Assembly: GCA_028023455.1 (NCBI GenBank)
Contig: JAQFVV010012572.1
Span: 2,420,001 to 2,484,000, forward strand
DNA: 64,000 nucleotides
Source: Epiperipatus broadwayi
Lineage: Eukaryota; Onychophora; Udeonychophora; Euonychophora; Peripatidae
Direction: 5' to 3'
Shown here: positions 1 to 11,942 of the stretch, one piece after another
How the letters are laid out: each line of letters opens with the position of its first letter
How positions within the stretch are numbered: the first letter of the stretch is position 1
Notes under the pieces: generated by a model
The model's database searches: none
What the model saw: the letters and a program-made list of their open reading frames with translations, nothing else
What the model was told of the DNA's origin: nothing
Position numbers and translations under genes: made by a program

Positions 1-1271
1 AGCAATATGATATAAACAAAGATCATTTGATGTCTTCTTGATTTTACATTTTTTAGCAACCATGGTGTTTTGTGTTCGTTCATTGCAAATGCATTTGTGT
101 TTTTTTTTATTTGCATAAGTTTTTTATTATATTTTGAAATATTCTCTTCTCAATCAAAAATTAGTCATCTGTTTTTGGAATTATATACAAATGAAATGTG
201 ATTTATATTTAGTAACTGATATTTCAAGAACTCCTTAATACAGAAAAATGAGTGGACTTTCAGATTTTCATGAGATTCAAAACTATTTTAATATGATGTA
301 AAATTTACAAGTATCACTCTAAATTATTTGAAATAAACATAGTACTCATTTTAAAATGAAAACCATTGAGAGAATATATTAAAAAAAATACAATTGATAC
401 AAGCACTAGGATTTTTATTTGACTTTCTTACTTTGGCAAATATTGTAATTCTTAATTTTTTTTCTTCCTAAAAATAGCTAGGGAAAATATAATTTGCTAA
501 CTTTTTAAAAGACATTTACTACAGTAAATACCACAAGTACAAAAAAACTTATATTTGGCTTAATAACCCTATTAGTATAAATAAGTAAATAAATAAATTG
601 ATACATTTTATTTTGCTATAAAAATATTAATTATAAACAAATGTTAAATGATTTCTTTTTTATTTACTAAATGATTCTGTGCTGACAAAAATAATTTTTA
701 ATATACAGAATCTATTGCAAATGAGTTAAATATATAGTTGATATTTTAGGCTTTAAGTGATAATAATGTGAAAGAAGTATATTATTAGTTTCTCTTAATT
801 ATGCAAAATCATTGATTGGAAAAGATTATAGAACTAAAAATGGCATTGTTTCAATATGAATTATTTTATCAGATTTTTGTTTATTTAAATTTTAGATTAT
901 TTTCTATTTTCAGTTGAATGTCTATTTTAGGACTATTGTTTTTTTTATTATAGTAGAATTTACGTTAATCTAAATAAATAATTTTTATATATTTTTGAAA
1001 TTTATGTTGAACCATTTAATATGTATTTTTATGTTGAATAAAAAATGTTTCACTGCTTTAAACTGAAAAGCCAGCTCACTTTAAAGGCCATCTTTCTGTA
1101 TCTATTTATGATATATCACATTTTAAAATTCAAATTTGACGGAATGTTATTCCTTTTTTTTATTTTCATAAAAATCATTATTAGTAATTGTTGTTGAAAA
1201 TGATGTAGCGTTGCTTATCATAGTTCATCTAAATTGTGTTTAAAAATCATTAAGTAAAATTATGATCAAAC
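1..1271. other. A+T-rich DNA without a recognisable gene
   Basis: I see only A+T-rich sequence with short homopolymer tracts and no splice-bounded reading frame or repeat structure. The sequence TATGATCAAACATA at 1261-1274 recurs twice just downstream (1507 and 1558), so the foldback element that follows may sit inside a small tandem array. Confidence 0.6.
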
Positions 1272-1470
1272 ATAAATGCAATTTATCCACTCTACTTTGA
1301 ACACTTTTTAGCAAAAACCTTTTACTGTACACATATGCATATACAATCTTATGTTTTGACTGTCCTGACTTTTTCGGGACAGTTGAAACATAAGATGTCA
1401 TATGCATATAAGTAAAGTAAAAGATTTTTGCTAAAAAGTGTTCAAAGTAGAGTGGATAAATTGCATTTAT
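1272..1470. mobile_element. Foldback (hairpin) element F1, about 200 bp
   Basis: The two halves are near-perfect reverse complements. The left arm starts ATAAATGCAATTTATCCACT and the right arm ends with its complement at 1470. The arms meet around a short centre near 1370-1390 (GACTGTCC / GGGACAGT). No coding capacity is visible; a 102-residue ORF across it on the minus strand is a by-product of the palindrome. This is the form of a non-autonomous foldback MITE. I could not define a target-site duplication or superfamily. Confidence 0.75.
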
Positions 1471-1506
1471 ATAAGATATAGCAAAATAAAGGTAATGTGA
1501 ATTTGG

Positions 1507-1601
1507 TATGATCAAACATATTGACCAATGTAAAATATTGTTAGACAATCAATTTGCTATGATCAAACATATTAACCAATGTAAAATATTGTTAGACAAT
1601 C
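1507..1601. repeat. Two-copy tandem repeat, 51-bp period
   Basis: The unit starting TATGATCAAACATATT occurs at 1507 and again at 1558. The copies are nearly identical through GTAAAATATTGTTAGACAAT. The unit's first 14 bases also occur at 1261, just left of foldback F1. Confidence 0.8.
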
Positions 1602-2925
1602 TAGTTGTCATTGTTTCAAAATTACAACTATAAAAAAATCAGTTTTTTAATATTTTTTGCTATGATTAGCAAAATTAAAATTTGTGAACATTGTTGGAAA
1701 AGTTTTAAAGAATTATAGCATATGTAATAGCTTCTTTAGAATTCACTGGTTTGGTGCAGTGGGAGAAGTTGTTTGGAGCTAAAAGTCCATGGATCATGGC
1801 TTTGCTCAATCATTTTCTGTTCTTGAATTTCTTATAAGATATAAACCACTAAATTATTAATTTACTGTATTTCAATCTTTTATCATTTTTTTTTTTTTTT
1901 GATATTATATTTAAAACATTTTCATAATTATCATATATTTTACAAAGAACTATATAGTTGTCAAAGAAAGTCACTAGTGAATCATAAAAAAGGTATTTAA
2001 ATTGTCCTAAGTATTGTTTCTTAGAAATGAATGAACTTTTTATTTAAAAAAAAACTAAAATTTTAACCTTTTCAGATCATAGAAAATTATGTTACTATCA
2101 GACTCAAAGTGAAACATAAATAAAATTATCAAAAATTTATAATGTAAAAACACAAGTTAAAAGATTGTGAAAGGAAAATATTAATAAAGTACATGAATTA
2201 GAAAAAAATTGATTTGTGTTAGAAAAGGATAATGAAAGGTAGCATCTAGAAGAAACTTGAAAAGCTAGTTTACAATGGTTTGAACATATCAGTGTATAAA
2301 TTTTACCCACACATACTTATGTTCTTTTTCTATTTATATATTTAAAAATCTCTTAAATAAACTAAAATTGAAGGAGCTCTTTTTAAAATGTTATCTTTAA
2401 CTTATTAGTCACTTGCAACATTTTCTCTAATCTTAATTTTCCAAAGAATATATTTGCAGAGTAAAAATTATTTTTTTTTTAGTATCTTAAAGATGGTTTG
2501 TCAGCCATCTTGAAACATCTGTTTTAATTTTGAGTTTAGGAATGTTGTTTTTGTCTGGAGATCAACACCAGATTATTCATTCAACCCTGCTGTACACACA
2601 TTTTTTTAAAAAAATAAACTCTCATTAACTAATTAGTTATTTGTACATACAATATATATTTAAAAATATTTTTATATGTATAATGAATGTATTTTAAAAA
2701 AGGAAGAAAAAAAAATCTTGTATTAACAATTTTTGCAAAAAATGACAGGATGGAATCTTCATGTTTCAAATGCTGACATTATAATGAATATTTCATTTAG
2801 ATTAATTAAAAAGTACATCCATATCATGAATGAGTAATATGTAGTCAAATTTATAGTTATTTGCACATGTGCACATGATATGTAATTGTGTATATTTAAG
2901 TAAATTATAAATGTGCATGCATGTA
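1602..2925. other. Unannotated A+T-rich stretch
   Basis: No gene, RNA or transposon can be supported here. Slightly richer patches near 1740-1830 and 2490-2610 contain no frame with plausible splice borders. Confidence 0.5.
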
Positions 2926-2951
2926 AATGCAGGATTGCCCCATAACATTTT

Positions 2952-3049
2952 TTTTTAAGTGTCATAGCATCGGCCGGGACGCGAACCCACAACCCGGGCA
3001 ACTGCCTGCAAATGCAAGGCAGTTGCGCTGACCTCTCGACCACCAATGC
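2952..3049 (-). mobile_element. tRNA-derived SINE, copy 1
   Basis: Read on the minus strand, 3049-2967 folds as an 83-nt class II (Ser/Leu-like) tRNA. The acceptor strands GCATTGG and CCGATGC pair over seven positions (one G-T), an A-box-like segment reads TGGTCGAGAGG, and the pol III B-box is GGTTCGCGTCC. It is followed by ATGACACTT and a poly(A) tail. Near-identical direct repeats around GCCCCATAACATTTT (2926-2951 and 3045-3070, two mismatches) flank it as a long target-site duplication, which indicates LINE-type retroposition. It could also be called a tRNA retropseudogene. The second copy near 40.5 kb shows that it is a family. Confidence 0.8.
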
Positions 3050-3070
3050 AAGACTGCCCCATAACATTTT

Positions 3071-4037
3071 AAGGCCAGAAAAAGAATTGTAGCCTCTTTA
3101 AATTACTTTGTATATTTGTTAGCAGTAAGGAAATTTGTTTCCAGTATCCTAGCAAAAAATGGGGATACAACAGTCAAGAAACATTTGATCATTATCAATA
3201 TAATTCACCATTGCTTTTGATTTTTTAAAATCTTGAATTGCTAAAAAAACAGTTCAGTAAAGCTGTTATATAATGGTAATACAAAATTATATTGCAAGAA
3301 GATATTGATCCATATTAAACAGAAACATTCACCTTTAATTATTGTAAGATAAATATTTTGAAAATCTTCAGCCTTTATCAGACATTTTCGACTATAATCT
3401 TAACATTCATAGCATTTATTATAAATTGCTAACAGTTTGGAAATGATATCGGAATCATATTCTTCTGATCATGGCAAGATTTTATCGTTTGACAGGAGAG
3501 TTCTGAATATGGTAATTAATTTTTGTAAATGCTTCATTATAATAATAATTTAGAAAAAAGGCAGAAATGTAAATTGTATGATTCAGTCTTCATTGGGTTG
3601 TGAACTTTCTTGAATTTTTCATTATATTTTGCAAATTATTTTCTCCTTTAAGAAATACTGTTCAGTTATAGAAAAGCTTAAAAATGTTAAACTCATCTAT
3701 GCAAAATAATGCTTTAGACTTATGCAAATAGATTACAAGATGTGTTACAACTGTTTGATTTACATTTTAATTTTTTTTTTTTATACAATGGCGTAAAAAG
3801 TTTTTATTTAATATCTTGTAACACTTGAGAAAACCTTGAGCTCTTAAGACCATCAGATCTTCATTTTCTCTCTATGATCACATTTTTTAGTCATATTTTT
3901 GGTTATCATTTAATAGATTAATGCAGTTAAATATGTCTATTCTTTATAACTATGATATTTATGCACACATATTCTTTCAGTTTTTGTATATGTATTTATA
4001 CAATCTATATGCCAAAACATAAATATTTACAAGATAA
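3071..4037. other. Unannotated A+T-rich stretch
   Basis: I see no supported gene or repeat between the SINE and the first RTE copy. Confidence 0.5.
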
Positions 4038-6822
4038 GGCTGCAGAAAAGAATTTTCTATTAAATGAAAGAAGTCCCTTTGATTTCTATTTGAGACCTTG
4101 GATAAATCAATCTGAGCAAATCCCTGAAGTCCATTGGGTATAACCATATTGTTGTAGTTTTTATTAATGTTGGTTATTAATACAATAAATGAATATATAT
4201 GGCCTATTCTTCCACATGCATCAGTGTGATAAGTTTACTGGCTTGTCGAATTTAAGACTAAGAAACATCATGTTTTTCTTAGATGCCAAGTTCTTGGAAT
4301 ATTTGTTAGATTAACTTGAAGGCAGAATAAGTGGGCATATGTAAATGTTAATTTTATATCTTTTCCATTTACAAATTCTGATAAAAACTAAATTATGGCT
4401 CCTATTTTCTTGAGGCTGTAAATTTGTCAACCAAGATATATAACTGACAACTGAAAGCTGAGTTTTAAGAATTCTAATTTTGGTCCCAGGCTAAATTAAC
4501 TTTCATTTAATAATCTAGTACTGGAGATCACTTTCAAATAAAAGATTATGAATTGGAAAAATTGCCTTAACACAAACTGGAATATTGGTTAAAAGAAAAG
4601 ATGAGATAATGGACTTGGAAAAAGAACATTTATTATAAAGATGCAGAGATTGGAAGTACAAGATTCATTATAAATGAATAAAAAAAAAAAAGGAAGAAAA
4701 CAATGTGGAGATTAATTGTAGATAATTTAAGTTTATGATTGAACACGATCTTAGTCTGAAGAAGTAGAAAATTTTTATACAATTTTTTCTGAAGGTTTGT
4801 AATTAAACCAGATGTCTTAAAATTGTCATGTAAGATTTTAATGCTAGATTAGGGAAGCATTAAAAGATAAAAATGTTACGAGTTATAACTTTGGGTATTG
4901 AATGAGAAATGATAGAGGAATTTTGTTGAATATGTAGAAATAGAAAATATGTATATCATTAGTTTTTGAGAAAAGTTCAAAACAGAAATAGACATCAAAG
5001 CATCCAAATGAAGATATAGTTTAGTTGGATTATACAAAACTTCCATAGATTCACTCAAAGAAATAATCATCAATTAATGAGATATAATGTTGTTAATGTA
5101 AAATTATAGAAGTAAATTCTACTAATAGTTGATATTTTTAACCTTTAAAAATACTTCGACGAAGTTAGGCTAGGACTTTCCATATCATTTCAAATATTGA
5201 CAGACTTTGAAATGACTTAGACTTAATTTAATATAGTAACTTATATTCTAGAAAGAATTGTTATTAAGATAATTGATTCAAAAATCAGTATCTATTGATT
5301 CAGACAAGATAGTGTTTGAAGAAAAGAAAGAATATGAAAATATTTAAAAATGATTCATTTAGAATTAAATGACTGAAATTCTGTAAAATGATAAAGTAAG
5401 GAATTTATAGTGACATCATCTAATCAATAGCAAAAAAAGGTACCGAAAATAAAAACATAAACATCTTGTTATTGAAAGGGAAAGATATTTCATCAATATG
5501 AACAAAAGTTGGCATAAGATGAGTGATATAAAATATGTGGAATAATTTTACAAAGAACACAACTCTGGTAATACAGAAGAAAATAAAGCAGGCTGTACAA
5601 TTATATCTTCTCAAGTGGTAAACCTTGCAATTAAATGTATGAAAAATGGAAAAGCTTAAAGAAATGATGAAATTAAATAAGTATTTTAAAATAAGCAATC
5701 GAAAAAATAAATTGTTAGTATGTCTAAATAAAGCTGCACTAGATAATTGTAAGAAATATGATAATGATATACAGGAAAGTGAAAAAGATATTAGAAATTA
5801 CTGATCTATTAATTTTATAAATTTTTTACTAAAATCATTACAATTCAGTTACCAGAATCTTGGACTCATGTCAATCAAAATAAAAAGCTAGATTTAAAAA
5901 TGATATATTATGTAGTTCAGTAGATCATCGAATTATTATAGAACAGAGATATGAGAATAGAGTTGTTGTTCTTTTAGATTTGTAGATTATGGTACAGCAT
6001 TTGATTCTATAAGTATAAAGCTTTGAAACATCATCTATCTCAAATTTTAAATATTTTATCAAAATGCAACTGGGGGGAAATAAGAGCATTTGAAAACAGA
6101 TGGGAGGAAAATGGAATTAAAGGCAAATGCTAAAATGATTAAAGCAATATTTCCTGGCTTTTGAAAAGGTTAAATATTGGTAATAATAAATTCTAATTGA
6201 TTATAAATAATTGTCAGTGTGGAAGAAGTAACTTAATATTTAAAGGAAATATCCTTATGTATTTTGAAGATGAAGGCTCTTAATAAATATGTTTTACATG
6301 TATTTATTGATCAAAGACTTGAATATATTGCATAACAAATTATAGAAAGTTGTATATTAGGAGTAACAAAAAAATTAAGTAAAATTTGTGGATGAATCAT
6401 TGACATCATTGCAAGAATACAGACTGGAATAGATTTGGGCTGGACATATTTCTAGAAGAAATAGTAATAGATATACAGTTGTAAACAAAGGCAAAACTCT
6501 CCATACAGTAGTGCCACCCTGTGCCAAACAGAGTAATCAATGGATGCCTGTTTGGCACAGGGTGTCACTACTGTAGGAGAGTTTTGCCTTTGTTTACAAC
6601 AATTATGTGCTAGTATAGAGATGGTGATCATGTGATGTTTAGTGGTAGATATACAGTTGAATGTAAATAGATTTCATGAGATTATAAAATATCTATAGAT
6701 TATGTGCAAGATAAGATCTAGAAGTTTGAGTGATGTGAAGAGAAGTGACATATGGATCAGAAATTGGTTTAAACTTGAAAGATTTTTTTTCTTCTGCAAT
6801 TGGTGATTCTGAATAATGATAA
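4038..6822 (+). mobile_element. Degenerate near-full-length RTE-clade LINE, copy 1
   Basis: It begins GGCTGCAGAAAAG, the same first bases as the better copy at 20439, so this is probably the true 5' end of the family. Similarity continues in order through the 5' region (4210-4290), the endonuclease (4560-5070), the reverse transcriptase (a decayed FVDYxxAFDSI block near 5975-6015) and the C-terminal GHI(A)RR block (6420-6465). It ends near the TGATAATGA tail at about 6810-6822. Stops and frameshifts are everywhere, so it is dead. Foldback element A1 is inserted in its C-terminal part and interrupts the match cleanly; the match resumes immediately after A1. Confidence 0.8.
6482..6646. mobile_element. 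Foldback element A1, nested in RTE copy 1
   Basis: Arms of about 55 bp (GTAAACAAAGGCAAAACTCT and its complement) face each other around the loop AGTAATCAATGGATGC near 6530-6546. The element continues past the right arm for about 45 bp, ending GTGATCATGTGATGTTTAGT. AGATATACAGTTG is present on both sides (6469-6481 and 6647-6659), while the other RTE copy has a single related site (AGATGGACAATTG at 23437). This is therefore a target-site duplication of 9-13 bp; the last four bases are ambiguous with the arm. Related copies are A2 to A5 in this window. Confidence 0.85.
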
Positions 6823-8270
6823 AATATGAATATATGCAAAATTAAATGTATGGATAAATGAACAGTTAATATATGTAAAAAATGTATGTAATTGTCAAGT
6901 CTACCATATTTTTGCCTTAACAAAAACTATTATAGTATTTTAGTCTCATTTTTTTTTTTTTTGGTGATGTAAAGAGGTTTCATTATTTTGTAGTAAATGA
7001 AATCTGATCTTGTATTGCATTTTAAATTGTTTGAGATGTCTTGATTGTTGAACTGCTTTTTAGCTGACAACATATTGTACATTATCTTAATACATATTTA
7101 TTAATTGATTTAAATAAAAAAAAAAGTTTAATTAATTACGCTAAGCATTAACTATGAATATCATTTAACATTGATTTAATTAAGAGGTTTTTTGCCTTGG
7201 GTCAATAATGAAATCAATGTTAAAACATTTTAATAATAGTTACATGACATAATCATTTTATTCAAAATGTTATGTATATGAATTTGTATTACAAGTGGCA
7301 AACATTGATGATTTGCCTTAATATAATTTAGAATAATGATGCTAAGACAAAATGTGCCAAATGTGTGGTTAGAAAAAGTCAGATATCAACAATTACAGTT
7401 AAGCAATGCATGGTATCTGTGCTGACCAAATCATTATTGTTATTAAGTATGGGCTTGAAACAGGAAATTTGGTAGTAAATTGCTAGAATTTACATCAGGT
7501 AAACTTCAGAACTGTTCATTTATAAATCTTGTACTATTGATCAGCATCTTTGTATACATTTTATATAACAATCTTAAAATATGTTAAGATTTGCTTAAAA
7601 TCTCTTGATAATAGGCTTTGGCAGGTAAGCAGTAAGAAACATCATTTATGATGATGTACTATTTCTTTCCATCTGTAATTATTAATAAAAGTATATAATA
7701 AATCCTAATAGGAAAAAGGGACCCCCCCCCCCCCAAAAAAAAAAAAAAGAGAGAGAAATTAATACATAGCTCTATATATGGAATTGTGAATGGTTTTGCT
7801 AACACATGCCTCATTGGTCTCCCAGAAATTTGATATTAGATTTCTTCTTGATAAATTACATCATTTTTTTTGTAAACAATTTTTTTTATATATACAGTAA
7901 TCTGACTAGAAACTGGCTTTTACTGTTGACAGATCACAAATTTCAAAAGTTATTTGGCCATATTTCTTGTTATTTTGCTACTGTAGATATCTTCTTGTTT
8001 AGTTTTCACAAATATGTTTTTAAATGGTGTTACATTTTTCACATAATTAACTAAAAATTTTAAGAATTTGAATGAATCACCATTAACATGCTCCCCCTTT
8101 TAAAAATGTTATTTTAAAAAATTGAATTTATCTTTAGTCAAAACAGCTATTTTTACGCCCCCCCACCCCCACGATTTATCAATCATCATTCTAATACATA
8201 TTAAAAACTTAAAAAACGGTTGCCCCCCCCCCCCATTAAAATTTTTACTTTTGATTTTAAAAAAAAAAAA
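6823..8270. other. Unannotated A+T-rich stretch with C/A tracts
   Basis: No gene is supported. It contains a C13-A14 mononucleotide block near 7722 and C-runs at 8158-8170 and 8223-8234. Two opposing ORFs at 8109-8316 are produced by these low-complexity tracts. Confidence 0.5.
7722..7756. repeat. Compound microsatellite C13-A14-(GA)n
   Basis: A run of 13 C is directly followed by 14 A and a short GA repeat. It is low complexity, with no coding role seen. Confidence 0.9.
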
Positions 8271-8593
8271 TGGAGGCCTTGCTGTGCAGGGCAAATTCCT
8301 AATGTCCACTCCATAGTTGCAGCTGTTATTATGTGATTATTCATATAGTATATGAACATAGATTGACTGCTCACCAATGTGCATTAGCCAGCATGATAAG
8401 TTTATTGGCTTTTTACCTCATAAAAGTTTAAGATCAAGAAATACCATGATCTTTTTTCTCAGTTGCCTGATAAGGCAGAATGAATGTGTGTGTGAATAAA
8501 AAAAAATTTTTTTAAAAAAAGTTATATACAATCATGTCTGACAAAAATAAATCATGGTCCTTATTCCCAGTAGGTTATAAAGTCACCAGCATA
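8271..8593 (+). mobile_element. RTE-family LINE, 5'-region fragment
   Basis: The stretch from TGGAGGCCTT through GCAGCTGTTATTA, AGCCAGCATGATAAGTTTAT and AGTTGCCTGATAAGGCAGAA to the GTCACCAG block matches the 5' region of the RTE at about 20485-20800, in the same order. No endonuclease or RT part follows, so only the non-coding 5' region survives here. Confidence 0.8.
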
Positions 8594-9162
8594 CTGCTTC
8601 CTGTTTTATCATTACTACTATTATTTTTATTTGTAGTGCTGTAATGATAATCTACCAGATATGCTGACATTTTAATTATGGTTTTTAACAATTTAAATGA
8701 TTTATTTTTTAATATTAAAATGTGAACTCAAGCAAAAATTGCATAAATTATTCAAAAATAATTTGGAAAAAAACTTATAAATTTACTGAGACAAACTGTC
8801 TCTTGGCATACAACACATTGAATGTGTAAACTTAATAATGGATGCTTACATGTATATTCAAAGCTTAAAGTTAAAAATAAATAAATAAATAAATGTAGAC
8901 TAAAAAATGTCTTAAAAATTAATTAACATTTTTTGATAATTTGAAATACTATAAATTTAACATTAAGTATAAAAAATAATGTAAATGTATCAATTCATTT
9001 TTTGAGTTAAAATAACTGGTGCTGACAAAAATTTTAATTTTTAATGATAAAAAACTTTTCTTCTAAACAAAGTTTATTTTAACGGACATATTTGTTTACT
9101 TTTGTTGACCTGAGCATTAATGATGATCAATATCAAAAGCTAAATTATTTATGATCCCAGCC
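8594..9162. other. Unannotated A+T-rich stretch
   Basis: Only simple A+T-rich sequence lies between two RTE fragments, including an (AAAT)n patch near 8875-8893. Confidence 0.5.
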
Positions 9163-9482
9163 TATTGTCATCATCAATCCACTGCAGGATGAAGGTCTCT
9201 CCAAGTTCAATCCATCTCTGATCTTTAGCTTCTTTTTCACATCACCCCTGCACACTTTCTTATTTCACCCATCCATCTCACATGTGGTCTTTTTTTGAGT
9301 CTTAAATTTCTTGGAATCCAGTTTAAGATTTCAATTGTCCACCTATTATCATCTTTTCTAACAGTATGTCCAGCCCAATTCCACTTGAGTCTTTTAATTT
9401 TTTCAATGAGGTCCGTAACACCTGTTTGTTCTCTTACCCATATATTGCTTTTCGATTTCTTTTTGTTACTCCCAACATGCCT
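9163..9482 (-). mobile_element. RTE-family LINE, 3'-end fragment (minus strand)
   Basis: The reverse complement matches the 3' end of the RTE at about 23300-23590: the GVTDLIEKIKRLKW-like block, the W-A-G-H motif, the block encoding an R-W-I/L-E-L-ER-like segment, and the TGATGA-rich tail. Similarity stops at CCCAACATGC near 9482, as expected for a 5'-truncated LINE insertion. It has frameshifts and is not functional. Confidence 0.85.
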
Positions 9483-10417
9483 ATTGTCATACCATTTGAT
9501 TTATGCTTAGATTATTGGTAGTGTTTATGTATGTGCTTGCAGCAGAATTATTGATATTTGTTGATTATATCTCATTATTGACATTTTATATTATGCCATT
9601 TTTAAACCATCTCATGAAGAATGACTCTTGTTACTTATATTGGCATTTGATGGTGATCTGTTGATTCTTAGTTATTCTCGTATAACATTCAAGTTAAAAA
9701 TAATTGATTATGGTTATTCTTTTAGGTTTATACTTCTTATATAATACATTATATATATAAGGCAAAATATGAGTTTTCTCTCCTTTTATTTAGTATTTAT
9801 GTCAAACATGTACATTAAAAATACATATTCAGAAATGTTTCCACAAGTTCTTACAAAATTTGATCTAGTATATCTAAACAAATACATTAATTAAATAATA
9901 GTTCTTCAATTTTTGTAAAAACTTGCCTTTATTTTCTGAATCAGTCAGTATATGTAAATAATTATGAAAAACTTAAATGTTTTGACTACTTATTTATAAA
10001 CTTATCAAGAATTAGTTATTAATATATATGTATACTCACACAAATGTATATACATAAATTATATGTATACATAAAGTAGATAAAAGGTTTATTTTAATGG
10101 TTTTATACAGTCAATTGTACATTAGTAGTACTGGAAAAAATGTGGAAAATAATGTCATGTTTTTAATAAAATTAGATGTATGCATGTACTAGTTTATAAA
10201 TATATTTTTTATGTATGTATATCCATACATAATGTGTATTTTTATGTTTAGATTTTTTTCTAATATTAATTATTACCTTTGTTAAAGATTAAATATATAA
10301 TTTAAATGATTTTTAATTATTTACATTCAGAAAATAAATATAGTACAAGTTTTTACAAGAAATTTGATGTATACTATTTAATATTTTTTAAACGGTAAAA
10401 ATTTATTCAAACGATTA
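9483..10417. other. Unannotated A+T-rich stretch
   Basis: I see no gene or recognisable repeat, only A+T-rich DNA with short TA-rich patches near 9755 and 10030-10070. Confidence 0.5.
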
Positions 10418-10680
10418 AAACATCACATGACCATTTTCTTATGCTTACACAAAAAGGCAGTTCTGGAGGGTTGCATTAGATCCAGTGATGTAGGTGTAGT
10501 GCTCTCAGATCCAAGGCTCCTCACTGATGAAGACTACAAGCTAGAAACTTGTTGGGAGTATTGAATGAGTAAGTAGTAGATAGGGATTTTTATGAACGGA
10601 GTACCTATTGATTACTATAGTTTGCACTAGGTGGTATTACTATAAGGAAAGAATGGCTACTTAGAAAAACTACAAAGGGA
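10418..10680. mobile_element. Foldback family A element, copy A2 (partial)
   Basis: It begins with ACATCACATGACCATTTTCT and continues to CTTACACA, the reverse complement of the right-hand tail of A1 and A4. It then runs through CAGATCCAAGGCTCCTCACT, GATAGGGATTTTTATG and the TTGATTACTATAGTTTGCAC block shared with A3 and A4. It retains one outer end that A1 and A4 lack on their left side. No coding sequence is present. Confidence 0.75.
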
Positions 10681-11460
10681 AATAGGAAGACATACATTAG
10701 TTGCAGATGTGCGGACAGCAAAGGAGGCAATTCAAGGAGAAATAGATTGCAGTTTATGGATAATAAAAGAATAACCAAAATAGTATTTAATTGATTTGGA
10801 TAAAGAATTTATATCAGTATACTTGTACAAAAGGTGGGTTGATTGTGTTAGTAGGATTGTTGAGTGTTATAATGGTAAGGAATGGGATAGAAGAATATAT
10901 GCATTAATAAAGAATAGGGAGTTGGAAAGATGGAAGAACTAGTATGGAGAGTAAAAAGAGTTTAAATATATATAGAAGTAAACGGAACATTGGGTGTGAG
11001 TTAATTTATGATAATAGCAAGGAAAGTAGTTTATTGTTTAAGGCTCGAATGGAATCTTTAGCAACAAAAGGGAATATACACATAAATGGAAAAATATGGG
11101 TGATTTAGTCTGCAAGTTGTGTAAGGAAGGCATAGAAAATATTAGGCATCTGTTAATTGAATGTAAATATCTGAAAGCAGAAAGGTACAAATAAAGTTGT
11201 GGAAGAATAAATATGAACAAAATGATTGTATAGAAACTGGGCTATTGGTTTTTATGCTGGGTTTGGGAAACGATAAGGGGGATTTAGATATGATGGTCAT
11301 GGAGTTGACAAAGATTAAGTTGTGGAAATGGGATGGAGCAGATTATGGGAAAACTTAGGGTGGGGAATGGAAATGGAAGGTAAAGTGGCTTAACAGGTTT
11401 CTCTAGGCATAGTTGTTGAGAGTTTCCTGATTCCGTATAAGGAGAAGTCACAGTGCATCA
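10681..11460 (+). mobile_element. LINE ORF2 C-terminal remnant with CCHC motif
   Basis: Frame-shifted remnants read like the tail of a non-LTR retrotransposon polymerase. At about 11110-11170 there is a C-x2-C-x8-H-x4-C motif (CKLCKEG..RHLLIEC), preceded by an LFKARMESLA block. This motif follows the RT in several LINE clades. A single-base frameshift separates the two blocks, and in-frame stops occur upstream. It is not the RTE family found elsewhere here. The clade is not determined. Confidence 0.6.
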
Positions 11461-11748
11461 CATCTATTGATTTAAAAAATTATTTAATTGTAATATTAGG
11501 ATTATTGTTTTACTTATAATAAATTTTGCTTATAAGATATCAACAATAAATGGATTTAAAGATATTTGGGGAGAGCAATAGAAAGAAATATTTTTATAGA
11601 ATGCTTTCTCACATTTTATCTTTTTTTTTGTTTAATGTCTTTTTGAATATATTTTTTCACTACTAAAAACCTTAATGTATTTTTTGTTCTATTATATAAC
11701 TTTCCTTTTACATATATATTTATTTGTTATCATTAACCTTTTTGCCAT

Positions 11749-11942
11749 CTGGCTATAGATTTTTATTTTTGCAGTCTGAATACTGTAATTAGATTATTTA
11801 TTATCTTTAGTTATTTATTTCAAGTCTGAGTCATGTTTACGGTTTCTGGCTATAGATTTTTATTTTTGCAGTCTGAATACTGTAATTAGATTATTTGTTA
11901 TCTTTAGTTATTTATTTCAAGTCTGAGTCATGTTTACAGTTT
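11749..11942. repeat. Tandem duplication, 97-bp unit
   Basis: The unit starting CTGGCTATAGATTTTTATTT occurs at 11749 and 11846. The copies differ at only a few positions (TTTATTATC / TTTGTTATC and TTTACGG / TTTACAG), so it is a recent local duplication. No coding role is seen. Confidence 0.9.

Noticed and set aside
1240-1548. 102-codon minus-strand ORF
   Set aside because: Lies across hairpin F1; inverted arms tend to be open on both strands and the translation has no domain.
1507-1601. CRISPR-like or satellite array
   Set aside because: Only two directly adjacent copies, no spacers and no third full unit; the same holds for the duplications at 11749 and 13992.
2967-3049. Functional tRNA gene
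   Set aside because: The acceptor stem and B-box are good, but the anticodon arm does not give a clean 7-base loop, the T-stem has a mismatch, and a poly(A) tail plus target duplication show it is a retroposed SINE.
8109-8316. Overlapping ORFs on both strands
   Set aside because: Created by C-runs and A-runs giving Pro/Lys or Gly/Phe stretches, and overlapping an RTE fragment.
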